DNA from: Paenibacillus taiwanensis DSM 18679
Lineage (GTDB): Bacteria; Bacillota; Bacilli; Paenibacillales; Paenibacillaceae
Assembly: GCF_000425125.1 (NCBI RefSeq)
Contig: NZ_AULE01000001.1
Span: 60,075 to 124,074 of the forward strand
Direction of reading: 5' to 3'
Length of the DNA: 64,000 nt
Both the position numbers and the translations under genes were made by a program. Numbering within the stretch: the first letter of the stretch is position 1; every line of letters starts with the position of its first letter. This document shows positions 10,387 through 18,893 of this stretch, one piece after another. Below the pieces are notes generated by a model. The model did not search any database. It was not told the origin of the DNA and saw nothing but the letters and a program-made list of their open reading frames with translations.

Positions 10387-11103
10387 TTATGCCTCACCTT
10401 CTGTAAGAGAAAAGAACACATCCTCCAATGATTTTAAATTTTTCATAACATGCTGAAGCTCGCCAGTAGCTATTATTTTACCGTGATTAATAATAACTAC
10501 ATCGTCCGCCACTGCTTCCACCTCAGAAAGAAGATGTGAGGACAACAAAATAGTCTTTCCCATGTCTGATTGCTGACGAATAAATTTTCTAAACCAACGA
10601 ATTCCTGTCGGATCAAGGCCATTGGTTGGTTCATCAAGAACAAGATATTGAGGGTCTCCCAGCAGTGCAACTGCTAGGCCAAGACGTTGTCCTTCACCCA
10701 ATGATAATGTTCCCAGTCTTGCATTGCTTTGTTCTGATAAGCCAACTATATTTAATACTTCGGGCACACGGCTAGCAGAGATGTTGTTGCTTTGTGCTAT
10801 AATTTTCAGATGAGTTTTTACCTTTCTTGAAGGAGTACCTCCTATACCGTCAAATGCTGCTCCTACCACTTTTAATGGAGTATCAAATGTGACATAGTTG
10901 CTTCCGCCAAAAGTTGCCGTCCCTGTTGACCGATCCAGTCCTAACAATATACGAAGTGTTGAGCTTTTCCCTGCCCCATTCGGTCCAAGAAAAGCTGTAA
11001 TTCTCCCTTGCTTTGCTTCAAATGATACATCTTTTAATATATTTTTTTCTCCATGTCGCTTACATAATTTTGATATGACAATATGGTTTATACTATTCGT
11101 CAA
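10387..11103 (-). CDS. ABC transporter ATP-binding protein (peptide immunity/export)
   Basis: The 238-residue ATPase has Walker A GPNGAGKSS, signature LSLGEGQRLGLA, Walker B YLVLDEPTNGLDP and a switch histidine in LLSSHLLSE. It is the size and type of the BcrA/MutF family that pairs with ABC-2 permeases. The ATG has AAGGAGAT 9 nt upstream. It lies 168 bp after the leader-peptidase/exporter fusion gene on the same strand; no clear terminator separates them. Confidence 0.9.
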   Translation of the reverse strand: MTNSINHIVISKLCKRHGEKNILKDVSFEAKQGRITAFLGPNGAGKSSTLRILLGLDRSTGTATFGGSNYVTFDTPLKVVGAAFDGIGGTPSRKVKTHLKIIAQSNNISASRVPEVLNIVGLSEQSNARLGTLSLGEGQRLGLAVALLGDPQYLVLDEPTNGLDPTGIRWFRKFIRQQSDMGKTILLSSHLLSEVEAVADDVVIINHGKIIATGELQHVMKNLKSLEDVFFSLTEGEA

Positions 11104-11271
11104 TATAAATATCTCCTTTGAAATAAATTAGTCTGGATTAACAAAATTTCAGTTTCTAAATTAAACAAAGAGGAGCTTAACGTCGTTAAAAGGTTAAGAA
11201 AGCTAACAATATGCTGCTTTCATATTTCAGTAACTAGCTGTAATTAGACCTTTTCGAATTACCGTATTTAT

Positions 11272-13542
11272 TTAAATTGCTTTGTCCAGAAATTGTTCTC
11301 TGGCTAACTCTCTATATAATGGTACTTTATTCAGTAGCTCATTATGACTCCCTGAACCAACAATTCTTCCGTGTTCAAGCACATAAATTATATCTGATTC
11401 AACTATTGTAGAGAGGCGATGTGCTACAACAATGACCGTTTTAGACTCTCTCATCTTGTCAACGGCTTTTTTCATCCCAATTTCATTTAAACTATCTAAA
11501 TTGGATGTCAATTCGTCAAGTAGAACAATTTTCGCTTTTGATAAAAGAGAGCGTGCCATAGCTAAACGCTGGCGTTCTCCGCCAGATAAAGTAGTACCAG
11601 ATTCTCCAATCTTCATGTCGAGTTTTTCAGAAGAACGTTCTATTAGATGGGTAAGGTTTACCTCTTTTAAAACATCGTAACATTCTTGTTCAGTTACATC
11701 CCAATTTCCTAAAAGAAGGTTATCTCGTAAAGTGCCTGCTATAACAGGGGCATTTTGTTCAACATAAGTGATAAGTTTACGAAGTTCTTCACGAGAATAG
11801 CTTCGATAATCCTTACCGTCTACATAAATTTGCCCGCTGTTAGGATCGTAAAATCTTTCTATTAATTGTAAAACAGTGCTTTTCCCAGCGCCAGAAGGCC
11901 CGACAATAGCGGTGCGCTTCCCGTATTCTGCACTTAAAGTAACTTCTTTAAGTATCATTTCCTCTTCCTTTTGAGCAATATCTGCTCCAAACTCTAATTT
12001 ATTGTATCCAAAGCTAACCTTTTCAAAATGGACCATCCCTTTTTGTGCCGCAGCATTATGTGAAAATGTAATTTTAGAATTTGTATCATAATCCGTTTCT
12101 AAAGCAAGATTTAATACTTCTTTAATTCTTGCAAAAGCTCCAAGTGATTCTCCTATTCCAGAAAAAGCACCAAAAACTTGTCCCACAGGACCAATCATTA
12201 TAAACAGTAGTAAAGCAAAAGCAATCAAATCTGCAATACTCATATATCCCATAGAAACACGATAACCGCCAAAACCAAGCACAATCAATCCACATACTTG
12301 TAAACTCATATTTGAAATTGGCGTCATAAATGACTGTATTTTGGCTAAACGAATTCCTAACTTTCGTAAATGCTCTGCCTGTAGTTTAGCTTTATTTTCT
12401 TCAACTGAAGTAGCATTTGTAGAACGGATCGTTCTGATCGCATGTAAGTCGCGTTCAACCAGTCCACTAAGTTTTCCGAGTTCATGTTGAACACGAAAAC
12501 TTGCCTTTTGAATCATCGTACTCATAAAAACGATTCCAATAAACGCCAGACTTACCGTTACTAAAGCTGTCAAGAACAAAAGGAAATCTTTTAAAGCCAA
12601 ACCTATCGCTGCTCCAACTACAATAAAAAATCCACTAGTTAGTGCAATTGTCCCTTGAATAAGAGCCATTCTTAGTCTTGAAGAATCACCGCTCACTCTA
12701 CTTAGCAAATCCCCTACACTTCTTTTGTCATACTCAAAAATTGGGAGTCTTAACAAATGGCTAATTAGATTGCTTCGTGCTTCAAAAACAACACCTTCTC
12801 CTATTTTCTGTAGCAAAAAGTATTGTATAGTAGTTAAAATCATTGAAACGGATAATACCAAAATAAGAATTATTAAAGTCATACTGACTGTAAAACCTGA
12901 GCTTGATTGCTTGATTAAATCTGCCACTAAGTTTGGTTGAATAAGTGTTAAAATTGCACTTCCAATACCCAATATGAATACCCAGAAAAATTCTACATTA
13001 TGTCCTTTAGTTAAAGCGAACAATTGTCGTAAACTAGCTCTTGGAGTCGATTCATAGCGTTCATCTTGTTCAATTTTTTTAGGTTTAGGATTATTGTTTT
13101 CCATTGTTTTTTTTGATTTTTCCTCATCATAATGAGATACACTTATAACTTTAGAATATAAACTAACATCATCCGGCTCTCCAACTGGAATACTGTTTAA
13201 TTCAACCCATGCGTGTGCCCTAAAAGGTTCTTGGGCGTATCCCGTACACCAACTAACAGATCTTCTTTGTAACCACGTGGCTACAACAACCGCAAGTGAC
13301 CGTCTCAGACACCCCTCTTGACTTCGACATCTCTTACTTACTATACATACTGCATCACGAATAACCTGAACTTGTTCCTTTGAAGCTGCTGGATATTTTC
13401 TCGTTAAACGAGATAATATTTTTTCTATCATACTTGGAGACAGCCAATTTAGAGGTGCTGATAGAAGTATAGCTATTCTGGCAAGCCATTTTGCCCCATT
13501 TGATGCTTGTGCTGGCTGCTCCGAAAAAAGTGGTATATCCAT
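11272..13542 (-). CDS. Lasso peptide B2 leader peptidase fused to a peptide-exporting ABC transporter
   Basis: The 756-residue protein is a two-part fusion. Residues ~15-130 are a transglutaminase-like lasso B2 leader peptidase with the catalytic Cys in EGCLRRSL and His in RAHAWVE. Residues ~175-755 are a complete ABC half-exporter: six membrane helices, Walker A GPSGAGKST, signature LSGGERQR, Walker B IVLLDELTS (DE preserved), His in VVAHRLST. The fusion joins removal of the leader to export of the matured lasso peptide. The ATG overlaps the B1 stop codon by 1 nt. In most clusters I know these are separate genes. A linker rich in Lys/Glu/Pro (residues ~135-170) joins the parts. Confidence 0.92.
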   Translation of the reverse strand: MDIPLFSEQPAQASNGAKWLARIAILLSAPLNWLSPSMIEKILSRLTRKYPAASKEQVQVIRDAVCIVSKRCRSQEGCLRRSLAVVVATWLQRRSVSWCTGYAQEPFRAHAWVELNSIPVGEPDDVSLYSKVISVSHYDEEKSKKTMENNNPKPKKIEQDERYESTPRASLRQLFALTKGHNVEFFWVFILGIGSAILTLIQPNLVADLIKQSSSGFTVSMTLIILILVLSVSMILTTIQYFLLQKIGEGVVFEARSNLISHLLRLPIFEYDKRSVGDLLSRVSGDSSRLRMALIQGTIALTSGFFIVVGAAIGLALKDFLLFLTALVTVSLAFIGIVFMSTMIQKASFRVQHELGKLSGLVERDLHAIRTIRSTNATSVEENKAKLQAEHLRKLGIRLAKIQSFMTPISNMSLQVCGLIVLGFGGYRVSMGYMSIADLIAFALLLFIMIGPVGQVFGAFSGIGESLGAFARIKEVLNLALETDYDTNSKITFSHNAAAQKGMVHFEKVSFGYNKLEFGADIAQKEEEMILKEVTLSAEYGKRTAIVGPSGAGKSTVLQLIERFYDPNSGQIYVDGKDYRSYSREELRKLITYVEQNAPVIAGTLRDNLLLGNWDVTEQECYDVLKEVNLTHLIERSSEKLDMKIGESGTTLSGGERQRLAMARSLLSKAKIVLLDELTSNLDSLNEIGMKKAVDKMRESKTVIVVAHRLSTIVESDIIYVLEHGRIVGSGSHNELLNKVPLYRELAREQFLDKAI

Positions 13543-13790
13543 TATGCTAGTCCCACCTCTCTAAGCATTAGAAAAAATTCATTAACGTCCTTCTCTGCAT
13601 GCGCACTCTCTAAACCAAAAGTCTGTTCTAATTCAGCCACTAATTCATTTCTATTTTTTCCTTCACCTAATCCATTAATTAAAAGTCTTCCAACGTGATT
13701 TACTTGAAAATAAATGCCTCTGCTTTTGTCAAAAATCATTGCCCCATTATCCTGTTCAATGATTTTAAGTTCTCTTTTTATTTTTTTCAT
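13542..13790 (-). CDS. Lasso peptide B1 protein (PqqD-like RiPP recognition element)
   Basis: An 82-residue PqqD-fold protein (MIFDKSRGIYFQVNHVGRLL, then two helices) that would bind the precursor leader at its YxxP motif and present it to the B2 peptidase. I chose ATG 13790 (MKKIKREL) because AAAGGGGGC lies 7 nt upstream; an in-frame ATG 11 codons earlier has no such site. It sits 35 nt after the cyclase gene and overlaps the start of the B2/exporter gene. Confidence 0.88.
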   Translation of the reverse strand: MKKIKRELKIIEQDNGAMIFDKSRGIYFQVNHVGRLLINGLGEGKNRNELVAELEQTFGLESAHAEKDVNEFFLMLREVGLA

Positions 13791-13825
13791 AACATTGCCC
13801 CCTTTCCGAATTCCTAGTTTCACAT

Positions 13826-15601
13826 TTACGACGAATAACTCATTGCATTATGAAGCCATCGCTCAACAGCAGTTAGCCTTTCAAAGGCTACAATTCGATT
13901 GTGTAAAGCAGTTGGCATAGATAATTCAGAGACGAGTATGTCTGGATCAACAATTCCTAGCTCCACAACTTTAAAATCTCTAACGGCATGAATATTTTTT
14001 TTTGCAGATTCCTTATATCCTTTGTATAAAAATGATGAATAATCTCCTTTAAAACCTCGAGTAAATACTTCGCTCGGAACAATTCCTTTTATTGCTCGAT
14101 ACAACATGGGTTTGGTAAGCTCAGATTCTAAGTGATACCGCATTGGTATAGATAATGAAGACTCAATCATTTTTGAATCTAAAAAAGGAGCTATCCATGT
14201 TAAACTTCCATAAATCACATTAAGTTGGCTTAGTACACGTTTTTGAAACAGCAATGACTCTAGCGCTTGATGTCTTGAACGATCGGAATCAAGAGCTCCA
14301 GAAATTTCATTTAACGTTTTCATAGCAGTTTGATAACATGGAACATGATAATCTTTTACAAGCCATGCTGGAATCGTAATTTTTCCGAACCAATTCAAAT
14401 CAGACTCTTTCTTCCTTAGTTTTGCATGGCCAAATCCAATATCTATTTCAGTTTTTAGTGCTTCTTTAAATGATGTATTGTTCATAAGATTAGATATACC
14501 TTGTAGGAATGGTGTTCTCGTAATTAAACAGTATTGGAAGCCAAACGTTACACTCCTCATTCTGTTCTGCCTTACAATGGACCACGCATATGCTGGCATA
14601 GGTGTAAACAATTCATCACCACCAAGACCTGTGAAATGAATTGAATTTCCATAGTTCTCATTGAAATGAACTATATTTTCAACATAACCCTCTGTATCTG
14701 CCCAAAAAACCGGGGAATCCGGTAGCGTTAATCCTGAGTATGGCATGTCTGTTTCAAATCTCCGACCAGACGCACCGATAGATGGCAAAGAATTTAGCGA
14801 TTCATTCATATCATTTGCAATCATAGTGGCCCACTTGGAATCACTATTCCATTTACTATCTGTTTTTGCATGATACAGCTTAATGTCTGCATAATGTGCT
14901 TTTAAAGCATATGCAATGGTGGCTGAATCAACACCACCAGAGAGGTCAGCAGATATATTAGCAAAGCTACTAGTATGATTTCTTAGTAATTCAAAAAAAC
15001 GCTCTCTTATATTTTGCAGCGTCAATTCAACATCATTATTTAGTTCTGGTGACATCCAATTTTTAAATTGTTTTACTTCCTGGGTTTTTCCATATTTTAA
15101 AACACAAAAAGGGTGGATTTTATTCACACCGTCCCATAAAGGTATATTTTGAAAAGGATAATAGGGCAGACTACTTATCAGATTCAATGCAACTGCTGAT
15201 TTTGATATATTTAAATCACAGTATCGCGCAATATCACTAGCCGAATCACTTATAATTAAAATATCATTTAACATTTTCCAGGATAAAGAAACATCAAATA
15301 ATGCTCCTCCTACCATAACTTCGTGATGATCAACCAGAACAAAGATCCCTTTCGAAACCATTTTTTGAAGAGTCAGCGCTAATTTTGACAGTTCAAATTC
15401 ATTACTTCCCTTTATCTGGTCTACAACTTTTAGATATTCACTTGATATACAATATATGTCCAGATCGCCTGTAGAATATTTAATATACTCATGTTGAGAA
15501 ATAAGTAAAATGCTTACCGAAACCGTTTTTATATGTATTTGAAATGGTACTTTTTTAGGACTTGATTTTGTTGCGTTTTCTTTTAACTGAATGCTAATAA
15601 T
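13826..15601 (-). CDS. Lasso cyclase (asparagine-synthetase-like, AMP-forming macrolactam synthetase)
   Basis: An asparagine-synthase-fold enzyme that adenylates the ring Asp side chain of the precursor and closes the isopeptide bond with Gly1. The PP-loop motif is ADLSGGVDSATIAYAL; further conserved segments are GLGGDELF and APFLDSKMI. The first ATG (15361) would cut away about 80 residues that read as a normal N-terminal beta domain; the open frame continues upstream to a TAA at 15617-15619 without any ATG, GTG or TTG. An ATT at 15601 lies 7 nt after AGAGG in a G-rich tract, giving 591 residues, the family's usual size. The non-AUG start (ATT 15601 or another ATT nearby) is my inference. 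Confidence 0.85.
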   Translation of the reverse strand: MISIQLKENATKSSPKKVPFQIHIKTVSVSILLISQHEYIKYSTGDLDIYCISSEYLKVVDQIKGSNEFELSKLALTLQKMVSKGIFVLVDHHEVMVGGALFDVSLSWKMLNDILIISDSASDIARYCDLNISKSAVALNLISSLPYYPFQNIPLWDGVNKIHPFCVLKYGKTQEVKQFKNWMSPELNNDVELTLQNIRERFFELLRNHTSSFANISADLSGGVDSATIAYALKAHYADIKLYHAKTDSKWNSDSKWATMIANDMNESLNSLPSIGASGRRFETDMPYSGLTLPDSPVFWADTEGYVENIVHFNENYGNSIHFTGLGGDELFTPMPAYAWSIVRQNRMRSVTFGFQYCLITRTPFLQGISNLMNNTSFKEALKTEIDIGFGHAKLRKKESDLNWFGKITIPAWLVKDYHVPCYQTAMKTLNEISGALDSDRSRHQALESLLFQKRVLSQLNVIYGSLTWIAPFLDSKMIESSLSIPMRYHLESELTKPMLYRAIKGIVPSEVFTRGFKGDYSSFLYKGYKESAKKNIHAVRDFKVVELGIVDPDILVSELSMPTALHNRIVAFERLTAVERWLHNAMSYSS

Positions 15602-15682
15602 AGCCCCCCCTCTCGCTTAGTTTTCATCGTTATTAGAAATAAATTAACACATGAGTCTCTACACAGCATTTTTATAAAAAAT

Positions 15683-15715
15683 GGTCATTGAACATCTCAA
15701 AATTGTCCAATGACC
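15683..15715 (-). terminator. Attenuator hairpin between lasso precursor and cyclase genes
   Basis: Downstream of the precursor stop codon on the minus strand, arms GGTCATTGGACA and TGTTCAATGACC enclose a short loop and are followed by TTTTTTAT. Such a leaky terminator gives more precursor than enzyme message in RiPP operons. Confidence 0.75.
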
Positions 15716-15731
15716 ACTTTTCTCTTTTACA

Positions 15732-15869
15732 CTAGGTTTGAATTATGATTTTAATTAATGCACGTCCACCAAAAACATCTGTGTATTTACCAGTCCAAAG
15801 CCCTTTAGTAGACTCTTTAAAGCCAGCCACTTTCTCAATTGTTGGTTTGGAGTAAACAACGTTTGTCAT
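15732..15869 (-). CDS. Lasso peptide precursor (propeptin-like, class II)
   Basis: A 45-residue gene. The leader, MTNVVYSKPTIEKVAGFKES then TK, carries the lasso leader motif YxxP (Y6, P9), the GF at 16-17 and the required Thr at position -2 (T21). The core begins at Gly23 and runs GLWTGKYTD then VFGGRALIKIIIQT. Gly1 and Asp9 of the core are exactly placed for a nine-membered macrolactam. The tail after Asp9 (VFGGRALI) resembles the known lasso peptide propeptin (LFGGHTFI, from memory). The site GGGGGTGG lies 6 nt before the ATG. It is the first gene of the minus-strand lasso operon. No cysteines are present, so the product is class II. Confidence 0.93.
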   Translation of the reverse strand: MTNVVYSKPTIEKVAGFKESTKGLWTGKYTDVFGGRALIKIIIQT

Positions 15870-16550
15870 TGAATTCCACCCCCTTTAACTATAAGGTCAC
15901 ATCACTTTCATTAAATTCCAAATAGAAATGATACTCTATTTGTTTTAATAATAATCTACCTTTAACTCTTTTTTTCTTAGATGTAACAAACTGCAATTTA
16001 AATGTAATTATTAGCATCATAGCTATACTAAAATAATAGCTGGATACAGAAGACAGTATCTTTTATACTATTAATAATAATGTATAAATAAGCTAGTTAT
16101 GGAAGATGGTTGTAGACGAACAGAAGGGGTTCAGTATTTAATCTTCATTTTAGAAGGCATTTCTGAGTGGTCGTAAACTATAAAAAAAAGGGGGGGCAAA
16201 CATATTATGAAACTGACCATTTATTAGCAACATAAATAAGACCGCTCTGTGACTTTGCTTTGAGCTCAATTACCGCCATCACCAAAGACCCCATCTCTAA
16301 ATTTCCGGTTTTGTCCTCCACATCTTTGAAAAGTGCAGCAGTAATGTTAAGCCTCTCAACCACATTATAGGACACACACACATCTGAAGTTGATAACAAT
16401 TTAATTATTAACTCAATCCATTCGTTATATCTACTTATTAGTTGAATTTCAATATATACTATATTGTAAAATAATAATCATAAAACATTAATTATTGTTT
16501 ATAACATGATCGTGCACCATAGCTACAAATGCCTCTATTTAAGGAGTGAA
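15870..16550. other. Intergenic region between lasso operon and its two-component system
   Basis: This AT-rich stretch separates the divergent lasso operon and regulator genes and must hold both promoters. A minus-strand open frame covers 16205-16477 (stop codon at each border, no ATG; a TTG at 16399 could start 64 residues ending SGLIYVANKWSVS) and may be a remnant gene I cannot identify. A run of eight A and seven G at 16181-16196 precedes a 6-codon frame beginning ATGAAACTG. I found no convincing LytTR direct repeat by eye. Confidence 0.4.
16508..16520. repeat. 13-bp inverted repeat, left copy, flanking the two-component genes
   Basis: GATCGTGCACCAT here is the exact reverse complement of 18571-18583, which begins at the last base of the kinase stop codon. 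The pair brackets the regulator and kinase genes. Confidence 0.6.
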
Positions 16551-17267
16551 ATGATGGTAATAAGAGTCGCTATTTGTGATGATGTTCCTGTTATTGCAAA
16601 AGCTATCGAAGATTTACTATTAGAATATGACTCCTCATTATTTGAGATAGATATATTCTACAGTCCATTTCGTTTAATGGAATTACTTGAAGGAAATACA
16701 TATGATTTATTTATTTTAGATATCGAGTTTCCTAATTTATCGGGTATAGAAGTTGCCGAAACTATTAGAAAAAATAATTTTACTTGTCCAATTATTTTTA
16801 TTACAAGTTTCAAAGAATATATGGAAAAGGTTTTTAAGGTTAACACTTTTGATTACATTTTAAAACCCGTAACAAAAGACAAATTATATCCTGCCTTAAA
16901 TCGTGCAATTAAATATTTAGATTTAGATAATTCCAAATTTTTGTTTACATTTAACAAAGTGTTTTACAGCCTTTCTTTTAGTGAAATTATTTACTTTGAA
17001 AAAAATAAAAGGAGCGTACTTATTCACACGCCCTCAGATATATACGAAACGATTCTTCAAACAAGAGCCCTTTTATCCAAAGTTAATGATAATTTTGTGC
17101 AGGTCCACACCTCATTTATCGTTAATGTTAGGTGTGTAAAACAAATAACAAACAATATAATTATCGCCAACTTAAATGATAAGGAAACGGTTGAAATACC
17201 AATAAGCCGTAAATTTTTAGATAGTGCCAGAAAACAAATTTTGATGAAGTTAAGAGACTTCATATAA
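16551..17267 (+). CDS. LytTR-family response regulator, AgrA/PlnC-like
   Basis: A 238-residue protein with a receiver domain (CDDVP acidic pocket, acceptor Asp in LFILDIEFPNLSG, TSF, Lys in ILKPV) and a LytTR DNA-binding domain (about residues 130-235). I chose ATG 16551 because AAGGAG lies 6 nt upstream; the earlier in-frame ATG at 16506 lacks a site and starts inside the inverted repeat. It is coupled to the downstream kinase gene by a 1-nt overlap. Beside a bacteriocin locus such regulators usually switch on production; the inducing signal is unknown. Confidence 0.88.
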   Translation: MMVIRVAICDDVPVIAKAIEDLLLEYDSSLFEIDIFYSPFRLMELLEGNTYDLFILDIEFPNLSGIEVAETIRKNNFTCPIIFITSFKEYMEKVFKVNTFDYILKPVTKDKLYPALNRAIKYLDLDNSKFLFTFNKVFYSLSFSEIIYFEKNKRSVLIHTPSDIYETILQTRALLSKVNDNFVQVHTSFIVNVRCVKQITNNIIIANLNDKETVEIPISRKFLDSARKQILMKLRDFI

Positions 17268-18571
17268 TGAATGATACTATCGTTGCATTAATCAACTTTG
17301 TTGTAAATTTATTGTTGGCTAATTATTATTTTCCAAACACCCCCACTTACAAACTGTTTTCTAAAGAAAACTTTGTTGTTACATCCTTGGCTCTTTTTCT
17401 TACCACATTTTATTTGTTATCTAGCCAACAATCCTACATTCTAATCACTATTATCTTCACTGCTATATTGTTTTTAGTTATCACAAAGAGAAATCAAATA
17501 GATGTAAGGAAACAGTTCTTTTGGTTAATTTGCTTACTTTTATTGTTTCTAATGTGCGATTCCATCTCGTTTGTTATTACGAAAGCGATTTCATTATCAG
17601 AAGGTTATACTTCGTATTTATTTTTTATGATTGGAGGAGCCGGTATTGCGGTAATTTTAAAACTAATAGCTTTATTTGTTCTTAAAATTATCGCTCTCCA
17701 AAAGCGTAACTTAAAGAAGCCAATAAATGTTTTTCTCCTTATGACTCTAATTTCTATACCCATGATATCCGTATTTATGTTAAGTACAATTGTAGTTTCT
17801 GAAATCAACTTTATTAATCATCCTAATTTTATATTTATATTAATTGCTTCTTGTATTATATATATGAATATATGCATACTATATCTTTATATAACACTCG
17901 GAAGTTATTTTGAAAAGCTTGAAAAAACTACAACGCAAAAAATACGATTTGAATCAGAATTGAACTTTTTCAAACAATTGAAGCAATCACAATCTAAACT
18001 ATATTCAATGAAGCATGACTTAAAAAACCAATACGTAGTTCTAATGGGAATGTTAAGTCAGGGAGATACTGCTGGGGCTGAAAAGTATCTTCAAAGTTCG
18101 CTCCAAAAAGTTGAACACACTGATTATTTCTTTACAAATAACTATGTGCTAAATTATTTGCTGAATGAAAAAAAATCTATCGCTGAAAGCAATGGAATAT
18201 CTTTGACCGTTCAATCTTTCCTTCCTGAAAACATTGATTTAGATACTGACATTTTTACCGTTGTGCTCGGCAATTTAATAGATAACTCCTTAAACGCCGT
18301 CTTACGTTTACCTAATTCTAAAGACAAAGAGATTTCACTTCTTATTAAACAATTTGAAAAAAACCTACTTATTGAAATTTCAAATGCCTTTAATCCTGTA
18401 GAGCTTAAAACTCGCAAGAATAGGAGATTCGAGGGAATAGGAATTAAAAATGTAAAAAGTATTATAGAAGAGAATGGTGGAATTTATAATCAATGGGTTC
18501 AAAATAATCAGTATATCGTAAGTATACTTTTATTCCATGTATATGATAAAGAAGCGAAACAATGGAGTTGA
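17267..18571 (+). CDS. AgrC-like sensor histidine kinase (GHKL type)
   Basis: The 434-residue protein has six or more N-terminal membrane helices (residues 1-215), a short coiled-coil linker and a GHKL kinase domain with phospho-His in MKHDLKNQYVVLMG, N-box LGNLIDNSLNAV and G-box FEGIGIKNV. This is the HPK10/AgrC type, which senses peptides at the membrane. No separate pheromone gene is visible nearby, so the lasso peptide itself could be the inducer (inference). Confidence 0.88.
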   Translation: MNDTIVALINFVVNLLLANYYFPNTPTYKLFSKENFVVTSLALFLTTFYLLSSQQSYILITIIFTAILFLVITKRNQIDVRKQFFWLICLLLLFLMCDSISFVITKAISLSEGYTSYLFFMIGGAGIAVILKLIALFVLKIIALQKRNLKKPINVFLLMTLISIPMISVFMLSTIVVSEINFINHPNFIFILIASCIIYMNICILYLYITLGSYFEKLEKTTTQKIRFESELNFFKQLKQSQSKLYSMKHDLKNQYVVLMGMLSQGDTAGAEKYLQSSLQKVEHTDYFFTNNYVLNYLLNEKKSIAESNGISLTVQSFLPENIDLDTDIFTVVLGNLIDNSLNAVLRLPNSKDKEISLLIKQFEKNLLIEISNAFNPVELKTRKNRRFEGIGIKNVKSIIEENGGIYNQWVQNNQYIVSILLFHVYDKEAKQWS

Positions 18572-18583
18572 TGGTGCACGATC
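18571..18583. repeat. 13-bp inverted repeat, right copy
   Basis: ATGGTGCACGATC, exact reverse complement of 16508-16520. It starts at the last base of the kinase TGA. Confidence 0.6.
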
Positions 18584-18681
18584 GACCTAATCGCTAATTG
18601 GATCAATAAGCAGCTTGTGTTTTGTTACGTTGGTTTTACTCACATTCATGTTAAATAACTAACTTTAAAATTATCCGTCCG

Positions 18682-18720
18682 AAGAAAATAGAGTTTTAGA
18701 CTGCCGCTGTAGTCATTCAA
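18682..18720 (+). mobile_element. Remnant left end of a Tn7-type element (family A TnsB site)
   Basis: AGAAAATAGAGTTTTAGACT followed by GCCGCTGTAGTCATTCAAC is nearly identical to the third left-end TnsB site of the nested element at 48508-48550, including the adjoining non-site bases. The outer left-end sites are not recognisable upstream, so this end is truncated or degraded. Confidence 0.65.
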
Positions 18721-18743
18721 CTAGCGTGTCCCGTTAGTTGAAC
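18721..18743 (-). repeat. Cassette 3' box
   Basis: On the minus strand this reads GTTCAACTAACGGGACACGC then TAG, matching the 3' boxes found after other small genes here (CTAACGG.ACAC.TAG). It lies downstream of the GNAT gene at 18894-19316. Confidence 0.55.
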
Positions 18744-18752
18744 GAAATGCAC

Positions 18753-18782
18753 TGTTTGGTCACTAATAAAGTCTGAAACTCT
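18753..18782 (+). mobile_element. Possible further Tn7-type left end
   Basis: TGTTTGGT followed by CACTAATAAAGTCTGAAACT has the 8+22 layout of a Tn7 terminus and resembles the Tn7 TnsB site (core AATAAAGTCT.AAACT). Only one site is recognisable, so a chance match is possible. Confidence 0.4.
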
Positions 18783-18862
18783 TTGAGGTTACTTGTTATC
18801 TTGTCATATAAAAATATAAAGCAAAAAGAATGGCTATCGAGACTTTCTCGACAACCATACAA

Positions 18863-18893
18863 AAGGAACCAAAACCAAATGCGGCTCCTTATT
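18863..18893 (-). terminator. Terminator of the GNAT gene
   Basis: Arms AAGGAGCC and GGTTCCTT with a loop, followed on the minus strand by TTTG, directly after the GNAT stop codon. Confidence 0.5.
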
